DNA of 51,869 bases, from positions 1 to 51,869 of the forward strand of contig JABFVM010000027.1 in assembly GCA_013362785.1 (NCBI GenBank), given 5' to 3'. Origin of the DNA: Streptomyces sp. (GTDB lineage Bacteria > Actinomycetota > Actinomycetes > Streptomycetales > Streptomycetaceae). The stretch's first letter is position 1, and the number at the start of each line of letters is the position of its first letter. The translations under genes were made by a program, and so were the position numbers. A model generated the notes under the pieces. That model was not told the origin of the DNA. It saw nothing but the letters and a program-made list of their open reading frames with translations, and did no database searches. This document shows, one piece after another, positions 16,874-25,223 of this stretch.

Positions 16874-17176
16874 GGGACCCCACCCCTCGTCTCGCTCGAC
16901 GGAAGGCCCTCTTCTGGTCCTCCCGCTGATCAAGCGGACGTCACGGCATGACCATCACGGGCAGCGCACGTGTTCCTTCGCACACAGTGAAGTCACAGGA
17001 TCCGTACAACCTTTGGGCAGCTCGCGCGTCCGCGAAAGAGACGGACGCGGACGGACGACGCAGACGGACGAGTACAACCATCGCCGGTCCCGGAGGGTCA
17101 GAAACGAGCACGAGCCCCGTGGCATACGATGCGCCCGCCACCCCTCATAAAGTTCTCATAAGAGGATGTACACGCC
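16874..17176. other. Divergent intergenic region (303 bp)
   Basis: No gene is supported here. It must contain divergent promoters for the minus-strand hypothetical/lipoprotein operon and for the septum-formation lipoprotein. An ECF-like promoter candidate is listed at 17001-17028. Two copies of CTCATAA occur just before the plus-strand ribosome-binding site (AGAGGA). Confidence 0.5.
17001..17028 (+). promoter_or_regulatory. Candidate ECF-sigma promoter
   Basis: CGTACAACC (17001-17009) is followed after 15 nt by CGTC (17025-17028). This fits the AAC ... CGTC spacing common for ECF sigma factors. It is oriented toward the septum-formation lipoprotein, about 150 bp upstream of its ATG. The assignment is by pattern only. 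Confidence 0.35.
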
Positions 17177-18061
17177 ATGTCTAGCCGCAGTCCTTTCCGC
17201 CCCCTTGGCGGCATATCCGCCGTCGTCGCCCTCCTCGCGGTCGGCGCCGTGGGGTGCTCGGACATCTCGGATGCCGTCGACAGCGCCCAGGACGGCGCGA
17301 AGAAGGTGGCCCGCCAGCGGTCGGTGTTCTCGCTGGACATCGGGGACTGCTACAACCCGAACGGCGCGGCCGAGGGCGAGGCGATCGCCGTCGAGATCGT
17401 GCCCTGCGACGAGGCCCACGAGGCCCAGGTCGTAGGTGAGTTCTCGATCGACGGGGAGAAGACGTACCCCGGCAACGACGGCGTCTCGGCGATCGCCGAC
17501 AAGCGCTGCCCGGTCGAGGCGGGGAAGTTCGCCCCGGACACCTGGGCGCTCCCCAAGGGTGTCGCGGTCTTCTACTACACCCCGACCAAGGAGAGCTGGG
17601 CGACCGGTGACCGCGCCGTGAGCTGCACCTACACCAAGGAATCGGGCAAGATCACCGGCACGTTGAAGCCGGGCTCGCTCAAGCCCGAGCAGACGACGTT
17701 CCTGAACGGTTCGAACGCCGTCTACGACGCCCTGTGGGCGAACCAGTCCGAGAAGGACACCGTCGAGGACGACCTGCCCGGCTACAAGGCGCAGGCCAAG
17801 GCCGTCGCGGCCGCCCTCGACGCCCACGTCAAGGGCCTGGGAGACGTCAAGGGCGCGGAGGTCGCCAAGCTCCGCGCGTCGCTGACGAAGACGGCCGGGC
17901 AGTGGCAGAAGGCCGCCAACGCCGCCGACGCCGACGCGTTCTACATCGCCTACGACTCCGCCTTCACCGGCATCGACCCGAACAAGACGGTCGCCGCCCG
18001 CAAGGAGCTGGGCCTGGCCACGACGGTCCCGGCCGACGAGGCCGAGGTCTGGGCGAGCTGA
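17177..18061 (+). CDS. Septum-formation-family lipoprotein
   Basis: The 294-residue product has a lipoprotein signal (VVALLAVGAVGC, lipid attachment near residue 27). The extracellular part contains the septum-formation (PF13845-like) pattern: FSLDIGDCYNPNG, VEIVPCDEAHEAQVVGEF, IADKRCPVEAGKF, AVSCTYTKE, with conserved cysteines. The family is actinobacterial and linked to envelope or septum formation, but the biochemical role is unknown. An alpha-helical Ala/Lys-rich second half follows. ATG is preceded by AGAGGA. A strong hairpin terminator follows the stop. Confidence 0.82.
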   Translation: MSSRSPFRPLGGISAVVALLAVGAVGCSDISDAVDSAQDGAKKVARQRSVFSLDIGDCYNPNGAAEGEAIAVEIVPCDEAHEAQVVGEFSIDGEKTYPGNDGVSAIADKRCPVEAGKFAPDTWALPKGVAVFYYTPTKESWATGDRAVSCTYTKESGKITGTLKPGSLKPEQTTFLNGSNAVYDALWANQSEKDTVEDDLPGYKAQAKAVAAALDAHVKGLGDVKGAEVAKLRASLTKTAGQWQKAANAADADAFYIAYDSAFTGIDPNKTVAARKELGLATTVPADEAEVWAS

Positions 18062-18076
18062 CCCCCGACTCCGCCC

Positions 18077-18109
18077 GCGGGGCCGCGTCCGTCCAGGGCG
18101 CGGCCCCGC
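18077..18109 (+). terminator. Terminator after the septum-formation lipoprotein
   Basis: A perfect 11-bp GC stem (GCGGGGCCGCG with its complement) and an 11-nt loop start 15 nt after the stop codon at 18061. Confidence 0.8.
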
Positions 18110-18205
18110 CGCTTGTAGTCGGTGGGTGACGGTTTCCCTGGGTTGTGCGCTGTCTGTAGATGCCACCTGTGTGACAGGTGATGCGACCGTGACCATTTAC
18201 CAGGG

Positions 18206-20944
18206 GTGGGACAGTTGAGTCCTCGTAGGACCCATGCCTACAAACCGCTCAGCCTGAAGAGACGTGCGTGGCTGACCGTGGGTGCCGTCGTGCTGAGCGG
18301 TGCGGGCGTCGTGACGTACGCCATGGCGGATCCGTCCGCGCCGGCCGACGCCAAGGGCGAGAGCCGCAAGCCGTCGGTGCACACACTCAAGCTCAAGGAC
18401 CGCGGCTCGGGCCGCAGGGGCCTGGCCCAGCAGGGCACCGACCGGTTCAGCGCGGTCGTGCTGACCTGGAACGACCCCGAGGCGCAGGCCAAGGGCACGC
18501 CCGAGGTGCGCACCCGGGACATCGAGACCGGCAAGTGGTCGGGCTGGCAGAAGGTCACCGCCGAGCCGAGCCAGGCGGATGGCGAGGAGGGCGCGCGGGC
18601 CGCCCTGCGCGGCGGTACGGAGTCGGTGTGGACCGGTGACTCCGACGGCATCGAGGTGCGCGTCGTGAACGCGGCCGGCACCGAGGTCGGCGGCCAGCCC
18701 GCCGGCATGGACGTCAAGCTGCTCGACCCGGGCACGGACCCGGCGGGCGCGAGCGCGATCCGCCCGGCCGCCTTCGCGGCGGAGGAGACCACCGCGCCGG
18801 CCACGGAGAACCCGACGCCGACGGACCCCGGCACGCCGACGGAGACGGTCACGCCGACGGAAACGGTTCTGCCGTCCGACCCGGCCACGCCGACCGACCC
18901 TCCGGCGCCCACGGACACCGCGACGCCGACCGGCACGCCCACCGAGTCCACCTCCCCGACCGCCTCCCCCAGCCCGACCTCCACGGTCCCGGCGCCCCGG
19001 CCCTCGACGGTCGTCAAGCCGCCGGTCATCACGCAGGCCGAGTGGGGCGCGTCCACGGACTACGACGGCACGCCCGAGTACGGCACCGAGATCAAGGCCG
19101 CCGTGGTGCACCACACCGGCGTCGACAGCGACAACACCCTGTCCTGCGGCGAGTCCCGGGCCCGGATGCGCACCATCCAGCAGGAACATTTCTCCCGCGG
19201 CTACTTCGACCTCGGCTACAACTTCGTCGTCGACAGGTGCGGCCAGATCTTCGAGGGCCGCAGCGGCGGCATGGACCTGCCGGTGATCGGCGCGCACGAC
19301 GCCGGGTTCAACACGAACACGGTCGGCATCTCGTACATCGGCAACTACGAGTCGGCTCAGCCGAGCCGGGCGGGCCTGGACGCGATCGCGCGGATCGTGG
19401 CCTGGAAGTTCGGCATGTACGGCATCGACCCGACCGGCAAGGTGACCCTGACGTCCGGCGTCGACCAGGGCTACAGCGGCAACAAGGTCCCGAAGGGCAC
19501 CTCGGTCACGCTGCCCCGCGTCCTCGGCCACCGGGACACCAACTCCACGGCCTGCCCCGGCGCCAACCTCTACTCCAAGCTCAGCCGGATCGCCCAGATC
19601 GCCAAGACCCCGGGCATCTCGCACGCCCTGGCCACCTCCGACTTCGACCGTGACGGCATCACCGACCTGGTCGCCGGCACGCCCCGCGCGCTGAGCAACG
19701 GCGGCACCGTCACCGTCGTCCCGGGCGGCATCGACGGCCCGGTCCCGGCCGCGAAGCGCACCCTCACCCAGAACAGCCCCGGCGTCCCCGGCTCCCACGA
19801 GTCCGGCGACAGCTTCGGCACCGCGACCGCCTGGGGCGACGTCAACGGCGACGGCTACGCCGACCTCGCGATCGGCGCGCCCGGCGAGGACGACACCAGC
19901 GGCCACGCGGACCGGGGCCAGGTCACGGTCATGTACGGCCCGGCGCTGAACACCGGCTTCTCGTACACCACGTCGGGCAGCATCACGGCGACCGGCGCGG
20001 GGCTCGGCTCGACGGTCGCGGTCGGCGACTTCAACGGCGACGGCAAGGCGGACGTGTTCGCGGCCGGCACCGGCAAGGGCGGCAACTGGAACGCACGGCT
20101 CACCGGCGGCGCGACGGCGACGGGCACGCTCACCACGGCCACCGGCTCCGTCGCCTACCCGGACGCCGCGACCGGCGACTTCAACCGGGACGGCTACGCG
20201 GACATCGCCCTCAACTACCGCGACACGGGCGGCATCTCCCGCGTGGTCCGTTTCGCGGGCTCGGCGACGGGTCTCACCAAGGCGGGCGTGCTCTCCGTCA
20301 AGGGCGGCCGCTCCATCGCCGCGGGCGACGTCAACGGCAACGGCTACGACGACATCGTCATCGGCCAGCCGGTCGCGTCGGAGTCGGGCGGCCTCTCGGG
20401 CGGCCAGATCACGATGGTCCCGGGCACGTCGACGGGCTTCACCACGACCGGCATGACCACCATCCACCAGGACAGCGCGAACGTCGCGGGCGGCAACGAG
20501 TCCGGCGACCTGTTCGGCGCCTCCGTCTCGGTCGGCGACTACAACGCCGACGGCTTCGCCGACGCCCTCACCGGCATCCCCGGCGAGGACTTCCCGCGCG
20601 GCGGCGTCAACCAGTCCAACGCGGGTGACGTACTGCTGGTCAAGGGCACGTCGACCGGCCTGACCGGCACCGGCTCGATCCGCCTGTCGCAGGAGACGTC
20701 CGGCGTCCCCGGCACCGCGGAGTCCGGCGACCTGTTCGGCTCATCGGTCTCGCTGAGCGACCTGTCGGGCTACGGCCGCGCGGACCTGACGCTGGGAGCG
20801 GAGGGCGAGGACGGCACGGACGGCATCCTGCTGTACCTCCCGAGCAACAGCACAGGCCTCGGCTACAGCCAGGCGGTCATCCACAGCAAAACCGCCCTGG
20901 GCACCCCGACGGACGGCCATCTGGGCCAGACCCTGACGCCGTAA
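18206..20944 (+). CDS. Secreted N-acetylmuramoyl-L-alanine amidase with FG-GAP repeats
   Basis: The protein has 912 residues. It starts with a signal or anchor helix (AWLTVGAVVLSGAGVVTYAMA), then an N-terminal domain, a 60-residue P/T-rich linker (about 195-265) and an amidase_2/PGRP domain. Zinc ligands are visible as VVHHTG, GHRD and TACPG. Then come about seven FG-GAP/VCBS repeats, many with a calcium-type D-x-N-x-D loop (DVNGDGYADLAIGAPGE, DFNGDGKADVF). It should cleave the amide between MurNAc and the stem peptide outside the cell, the repeats forming a beta-propeller. GTG 18206 is the longest start; TTG 18215 has better spacing to AGGGG (18202-18206). Confidence 0.9.
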   Translation: MGQLSPRRTHAYKPLSLKRRAWLTVGAVVLSGAGVVTYAMADPSAPADAKGESRKPSVHTLKLKDRGSGRRGLAQQGTDRFSAVVLTWNDPEAQAKGTPEVRTRDIETGKWSGWQKVTAEPSQADGEEGARAALRGGTESVWTGDSDGIEVRVVNAAGTEVGGQPAGMDVKLLDPGTDPAGASAIRPAAFAAEETTAPATENPTPTDPGTPTETVTPTETVLPSDPATPTDPPAPTDTATPTGTPTESTSPTASPSPTSTVPAPRPSTVVKPPVITQAEWGASTDYDGTPEYGTEIKAAVVHHTGVDSDNTLSCGESRARMRTIQQEHFSRGYFDLGYNFVVDRCGQIFEGRSGGMDLPVIGAHDAGFNTNTVGISYIGNYESAQPSRAGLDAIARIVAWKFGMYGIDPTGKVTLTSGVDQGYSGNKVPKGTSVTLPRVLGHRDTNSTACPGANLYSKLSRIAQIAKTPGISHALATSDFDRDGITDLVAGTPRALSNGGTVTVVPGGIDGPVPAAKRTLTQNSPGVPGSHESGDSFGTATAWGDVNGDGYADLAIGAPGEDDTSGHADRGQVTVMYGPALNTGFSYTTSGSITATGAGLGSTVAVGDFNGDGKADVFAAGTGKGGNWNARLTGGATATGTLTTATGSVAYPDAATGDFNRDGYADIALNYRDTGGISRVVRFAGSATGLTKAGVLSVKGGRSIAAGDVNGNGYDDIVIGQPVASESGGLSGGQITMVPGTSTGFTTTGMTTIHQDSANVAGGNESGDLFGASVSVGDYNADGFADALTGIPGEDFPRGGVNQSNAGDVLLVKGTSTGLTGTGSIRLSQETSGVPGTAESGDLFGSSVSLSDLSGYGRADLTLGAEGEDGTDGILLYLPSNSTGLGYSQAVIHSKTALGTPTDGHLGQTLTP

Positions 20945-20963
20945 CCGTCCGATCCGTCTGACC

Positions 20964-20997
20964 CGGCCGGGGCCCGCCCATTCACGGGCCCCGGCCG
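20964..20997 (+). terminator. Terminator after the amidase gene
   Basis: A perfect 13-bp stem (CGGCCGGGGCCCG with its complement) and an 8-nt loop start 20 nt after the stop. It also faces the convergent gene ending at 21025 and may serve both. Confidence 0.82.
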
Positions 20998-21024
20998 AGT
21001 CATGTCCACACCTGACGACAGGGC

Positions 21025-21507
21025 CTACGGCCGCGTCGCGTCCCGGCACAGCAGCCGCAGCGAGCCGTCGCCCGCGAAACACCGGCGCGCCTCGTCGATC
21101 GGGTCCCACATCCGGCCGTCCGGCGTACGGATCCAGTGGTCGCCGCCGGTCGCCCACCACTCGGCGTCGGCCTGACGGACGATCACCTCACCGGCGTACG
21201 CGCCGAGACCGCGCAATGTGGTCTCCACGGCGGCGTACGGCGTTCCCTCGCCGCGCAGGCCCTCGATCATCCGGTCGACCCGCCACAGGCTCTGCGCCGA
21301 GTAGTCGAGCCGCAGCCGCGCTCCCTCGCGCATCATCGCCACCGCGTCCGCCGCCCACCGCACCGGCTTGGCGGCGGCTGTGGGCCTGGTCTCCTGCTGA
21401 GTCGTCACATCCAGGAAGAGCGTGGCCGAACGGCTTTTCGTCACCCGGATCGGGGGGCTTTCCAGGACCGGTGCAGGACCGCCCCACGCCACCCTCACGA
21501 CCGGCAC
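21025..21507 (-). CDS. Conserved hypothetical protein, paralogue of the one at 16442
   Basis: The 160-residue soluble protein shares the LDYS-x2-SL, GLGAY-x-GEV and R-x-PDGR-x-W-x-P motifs with the protein at 16442, over about 115 residues. GTG 21507 is supported by GAGGGAG at good spacing; GTG 21408 (VTTQQETRP) is a shorter alternative. It ends in SLRLLCRDATRP. No domain name is recognised. It is convergent with the amidase gene and divergent from the DUF1877 gene. Confidence 0.68.
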   Translation of the reverse strand: MPVVRVAWGGPAPVLESPPIRVTKSRSATLFLDVTTQQETRPTAAAKPVRWAADAVAMMREGARLRLDYSAQSLWRVDRMIEGLRGEGTPYAAVETTLRGLGAYAGEVIVRQADAEWWATGGDHWIRTPDGRMWDPIDEARRCFAGDGSLRLLCRDATRP

Positions 21508-21593
21508 AGGACTCCCTCAGGAACCAGGTTTACGCGGAAGTCCGAGTTGACACGAGGGTGACGATTCGCCGCTCCCGTGCGCTCCAGTCACTG

Positions 21594-22088
21594 ATGAGCA
21601 TGTACTTCCATCTCCGGGCGGTGCCGCCCTCGGCACTGCGCAACAGCGCCACCTGGTTCCAGCGCCTGTTCGAGGACGACTGGGACACCGTGCGGGAGCG
21701 AATAGGCCGCCATCGCGAGGAGGTACTCGACAAGCTCTACGGCGACGTCGAACTCCTCTACTGCGGCATCCCCCCGAACCACGCCTCGGAAGGCCCCCGC
21801 ACCCAGGTGGTGCTCGGCGGCCGACCGGTGTTCCACTCCGACCCGGCCCTGCCCCCGTTCATGCTGCTCACCGCGTCCCAGGTGACCTCGGTCGCCGAGT
21901 TCCTCCGAGCGGCCGACTTCGACGACCTGTGGCGGCACACGCGTGTGCATCTGATGCGGCCGTACGCGATGTCGGACGCGGAGCCCGAGGCGCGCGGCCT
22001 CTTCGCGGCGACCCACCGCGACCTGACCGCGTTCTACGCGCAGTCGGCGCAGTACGGGGACGCGGTGGTGAAGTGGCTGATGATCTGA
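21594..22088 (+). CDS. DUF1877 (YfbM-like) family protein
   Basis: The 164-residue cytoplasmic protein begins MSMYFHLRAVPPSALR, the usual DUF1877 N-terminus. It continues with ERIGRHREEVLDKLYGDVELLYCG, FMLLTASQVTSVAEFL and a C-terminal helix (HRDLTAFYAQSAQYGDAVVKWLMI). The length fits the family. Function is unknown. No strong ribosome-binding site precedes ATG 21594 or ATG 21600. Neighbours are other small uncharacterised proteins. Confidence 0.72.
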   Translation: MSMYFHLRAVPPSALRNSATWFQRLFEDDWDTVRERIGRHREEVLDKLYGDVELLYCGIPPNHASEGPRTQVVLGGRPVFHSDPALPPFMLLTASQVTSVAEFLRAADFDDLWRHTRVHLMRPYAMSDAEPEARGLFAATHRDLTAFYAQSAQYGDAVVKWLMI

Positions 22089-22110
22089 CGGCCCCGGCAG
22101 GCCCAGGGCG

Positions 22111-22722
22111 TCAGCCCTTCCCCCGGGCCCGCCGTGACACCACGGCCCGCAGCACCCGGCGCCCCTCGGTCGACACCTCCAGCGCCCGGCGCAACCCGCC
22201 CGCGCCGTGCCCGGCGAGGATCTCCAGCACGCTGACCTGGCGGCGCAGTTCGGCGGCGACCAGCGGCGACATGCCCTCGGCGCGGCCCACGACGGGCGCC
22301 CCGTTCGCGCGCACGGAGTTCAGGGCCTGGGGAAGCCGGCCGCGGGAGGAGGCGTCGTCCTCGGCCGGGTCGAGCAGCCGGTGTATCTGCAGCGAGGCGA
22401 CCGAGCAGGCGTCGGCCCATATCCGTGCCTCGGCGGCGGACCGTACGGCCGGGGCGGCGGCCAGCATCCGCCGGGCGAGCAGCGCGGCCTCGTCCTCCAG
22501 GTCCTCGTCGTCCACGACTTCGGCGATGCCCAGCTTGGCGCGCACCTGCTCCAGCAGCCCGCCCCAGGCGGCGGGGTCCCCGCCGGTCGCGAGGTTGGCC
22601 CACAGCGGCCGCAACACCTCGTCGTCACCGCCCAGCAACGGCACACACCGATCCAAACAAGCCAACCCGCTGGTGGCCAGTCCGCGTTCGTCGGCCTGAG
22701 CGATCAGTTCCACCAGGCTCAT
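22111..22722 (-). CDS. Hypothetical alpha-helical cytoplasmic protein
   Basis: This 203-residue protein is predicted almost wholly helical (MSLVELIAQADERGLATSGLACLDRCVPLL ... DDEDLEDEAALLARRMLAAAP) with a basic C-terminus (RRVLRAVVSRRARGKG). It has no signal, membrane segment or motif that I recognise. ATG 22722 has GGGAGG six bases upstream, so translation is well supported. It is convergent with the DUF1877 gene, 22 bp apart. Confidence 0.62.
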   Translation of the reverse strand: MSLVELIAQADERGLATSGLACLDRCVPLLGGDDEVLRPLWANLATGGDPAAWGGLLEQVRAKLGIAEVVDDEDLEDEAALLARRMLAAAPAVRSAAEARIWADACSVASLQIHRLLDPAEDDASSRGRLPQALNSVRANGAPVVGRAEGMSPLVAAELRRQVSVLEILAGHGAGGLRRALEVSTEGRRVLRAVVSRRARGKG

Positions 22723-22839
22723 CCACGCCTCCCTAAGCGGGTGATCTTCGAGGGTCGGGGTCCCCGCACAGGCCCCTGGCAGGCCCCTTCCCTTACGGAG
22801 GCCACACCTCCCCTTACTGCGTGCGACGGCCCGTGATTG

Positions 22840-23343
22840 TCACAGGGGCACGACGCCGAGCCGGTCGAGCAGCCGGAAGAAGATGTTTTCGGCCAAAGGG
22901 TCCGCATCAGCGGTGAGTACGTCGACGAGCGACTCGGCGTTCACCTCGTGCCCGGCCTCGGCGGCCCAGGCGACGGCCCGGTCGGCCGCGTCACCGGGTT
23001 CGAGGAAGTAGTCCTCCAGCGTGAGGCCCTCGTCCCCGGCGGGGAGGTACCCGGCCATCGCGGCCCGCGCCAGACAGGTCGTCCACGCCCCGCTGTCCGG
23101 CGCCGCCGCCTCCACGACGACACAGTCGCTGTCCATGACGTACCCGAAGAGCGCGGGCGCCCCGGTCTCCTGGGCCAGCGCGTTCATGCTCCCGATGTCA
23201 CCGCCGCTGCCCGGGCACTCCCACACCTGCCAGCCGCCCGGCGCCTCGTCCCGAAGGGCCATGCCCTCGGCGCCGACCAGCGCGTCCAGCTCCGTCAGCG
23301 GCCGCTCCCCGCGGCCCACGACGAAGTACCCCCAGTAGCCCAT
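22840..23343 (-). CDS. Hypothetical protein starting MGYWGYFVVGRGERPL
   Basis: The 167-residue soluble protein is acidic and has a conserved-looking N-terminus (MGYWGYFVVGRGERPLTEL). A middle region (LFGYVMDSDCVVVEAAAPDSGAWTTCL) follows, with a helical C-terminal half. I start at ATG 23343 behind a purine run (GGGGGATGCGGG); the frame further upstream overlaps low-quality sequence. I recall similar proteins in other streptomycetes but no function. It could be an immunity- or stress-type small protein, without evidence. Confidence 0.6.
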   Translation of the reverse strand: MGYWGYFVVGRGERPLTELDALVGAEGMALRDEAPGGWQVWECPGSGGDIGSMNALAQETGAPALFGYVMDSDCVVVEAAAPDSGAWTTCLARAAMAGYLPAGDEGLTLEDYFLEPGDAADRAVAWAAEAGHEVNAESLVDVLTADADPLAENIFFRLLDRLGVVPL

Positions 23344-23433
23344 CCCGCATCCCCCTGGCTGTTCGGTTCGGCTCCGGCCGAATACACCACAGTCGTACAC
23401 AGGTCCGCAGCCGTATGGGGCAATCCACAGCCC

Positions 23434-25107
23434 TCAGCCGAGCCGGTCGGCGAGTGCCCTGAACTGGGCCCAGGACAGTTCCGGGCGTCCCGAGTCCCAC
23501 AGTTTCTGCACCGTCGCCCGCAGCGGCATCCGGATTCCGGCGGCGACCTGGGCCTGTGTCTGCGAGTTCGCCAGATCGCACCAGACCGCGAAGGACCCGC
23601 CCAGGATCTGGCCGTCGTAGCTGCTCGGCACGGCCACCGTGCCCCGCACCACCCGTGGCGTCCACTGCCGGTAGATCCGCTCGCCCGTCGGATAGACGAA
23701 GGTCTGCGGCTGCCCCAGCACGTAGTACAGGAACTCGTCGTTGTAGTTGATCACCTTGCGCCCGGCCCGCAGATACTCCACCGGCACCCGCGCGCCGATC
23801 TCCTTGCCGGTCCAGTACGCCACCTGGAGCCGCTTGTCCGGCTGGACCGAGGTGTCCCGGAAGAACCCGTCGTTCCACGCCCGCACCGTGCGGCCGTGGG
23901 CGCGGACGGTGGCGGCGCGGTCGTTGAGCCACCCGGTCGTGAGGTCGGCGACGGTGCCGCCGGAGCCGTACGCCTTCCGGGCGGCGGTGGCCAGCTGCGG
24001 GTAGGACGCCTGGGGGTTGGACACGACCAGCGCCTGGTACTCGTCGCCGCCGAGGTGCCACTGGCCGCCGGGGAACAGGTCGGCGTACTCGTTCAGCAGG
24101 TCGTCGACGATCCGGGCGGACTCGCCCTTGGAGATGTCGATGGCCCCGCGCGTGGCGACCCCCGAGACGTTGCGCAGCTGCAGATCGGGGTGCGCGGCGA
24201 TGACTGCGCCCAGATGCCCGGGCGAGTCGATCTCGGGCACGACGGTGATGTGCCGGGCGGCCGCCAGCTGCACGATCTTCCTGACCTGGGCCTTGCTGAG
24301 GTGCTGCTGGGACACGATCTCGGGATGCGAGTCGGACTCGATCCGGAAGCCCTGGTCGTCGGAGAAGTGCAGGCCCAGCTGGTTGAACTTCAGGTCGCCC
24401 AGCTCGCGCACCCGGTCCTCGATCCAGTCCGCGGTGAAGTGCTTGCGGGCGATGTCGAGCATGAACCCGCGCACCGGCTTGGCCGGAGCGTCCCGCACGA
24501 CGCCCTCCGGCGCCGTACCGCCGCCGTGCACCTCCTGCTTCAGCGTCCGGGTCCCGTAGAAGACGCCCGCCTCACCCGGCCCGCTGATGGCGACACGCCC
24601 GTCGCGCACGGTCATCGTGTACGACTCCGGGCCCGAGCCCTTGCCACCGCTCAACGCCAGCCGCACGTCCCCGGCGCGCACGTCCTCCTTCTCACCGGCG
24701 TACGTCAGCCCCAGCTCACCGGCGATGAGCCGCCCCTCGTCGGCGAGCTTCGAGTCACTGACGACGACACGCTCCCCGCGCGCGGGACGCCAGCCGGGGC
24801 CGCGCGCGGCGGTGTGGGAACTCACGGCAGGGATGGTCCGGGGAGCCTTCGAGAGCGGATACGACCGGGTGGGTGACGGAGTCGGCGCGGCCGGCTGCTT
24901 CGGCGCGGCGGGCGAAGCGGACTCGGAGGTGCCCGGCGCCGTGCGCCCCTGCTCCGAACGGCCCGATCCGCCGTCGCCGCCGGTGGCCAGGAGCCCGAGG
25001 CTCACCCCGGCCGCGACCGTCACGACGACCACCGCGACGATCAGCACCCACGACTGCTTCAGCGCCCTCTTCGCCGGTGACCGGCGCCTGTGCTTGTGCT
25101 GGCTCAC
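23434..25107 (-). CDS. Beta-N-acetylhexosaminidase (GH20), membrane-anchored or secreted
   Basis: The 557-residue protein has a basic N-terminus and one membrane helix (about 20-42), then a Ser/Pro/Ala linker. A GH20b-like domain lies at about 100-205, followed by the GH20 catalytic barrel. The catalytic Asp-Glu pair is in WHLGGDEYQ (Asp355-Glu356). FMLDIARKHF, PEIDSPGH and the aromatic YWTGKE and FAVWCD segments are also typical. It would remove terminal GlcNAc or GalNAc from chitin oligomers or wall fragments outside the cell. The N-terminal helix lacks a clear cleavage site, so anchoring is likely. I see no DasR-type operator upstream. Confidence 0.88.
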   Translation of the reverse strand: MSQHKHRRRSPAKRALKQSWVLIVAVVVVTVAAGVSLGLLATGGDGGSGRSEQGRTAPGTSESASPAAPKQPAAPTPSPTRSYPLSKAPRTIPAVSSHTAARGPGWRPARGERVVVSDSKLADEGRLIAGELGLTYAGEKEDVRAGDVRLALSGGKGSGPESYTMTVRDGRVAISGPGEAGVFYGTRTLKQEVHGGGTAPEGVVRDAPAKPVRGFMLDIARKHFTADWIEDRVRELGDLKFNQLGLHFSDDQGFRIESDSHPEIVSQQHLSKAQVRKIVQLAAARHITVVPEIDSPGHLGAVIAAHPDLQLRNVSGVATRGAIDISKGESARIVDDLLNEYADLFPGGQWHLGGDEYQALVVSNPQASYPQLATAARKAYGSGGTVADLTTGWLNDRAATVRAHGRTVRAWNDGFFRDTSVQPDKRLQVAYWTGKEIGARVPVEYLRAGRKVINYNDEFLYYVLGQPQTFVYPTGERIYRQWTPRVVRGTVAVPSSYDGQILGGSFAVWCDLANSQTQAQVAAGIRMPLRATVQKLWDSGRPELSWAQFRALADRLG

Positions 25108-25223
25108 GGCGCCAACCTAGGCCCTGCGGCCACCCTCACGCGCGTCCACCACACGTTCCGAAACTCTCCCGTTCGACTGAAATTCGGGCATCCGTCGGAC
25201 ACGTCACGTCCACTCTCGATAAC

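Noticed and set aside
18197..20467. 756-codon minus-strand frame opposite the FG-GAP amidase
   Set aside because: Composition is typical of antisense GC-rich DNA (R/D/G/V runs); the plus strand has signal peptide, zinc ligands and repeats.
25108..25223. DasR operator upstream of the hexosaminidase gene
   Set aside because: I looked for an ACTGGTCTAGACCAGT-like site and saw nothing close in the gap.
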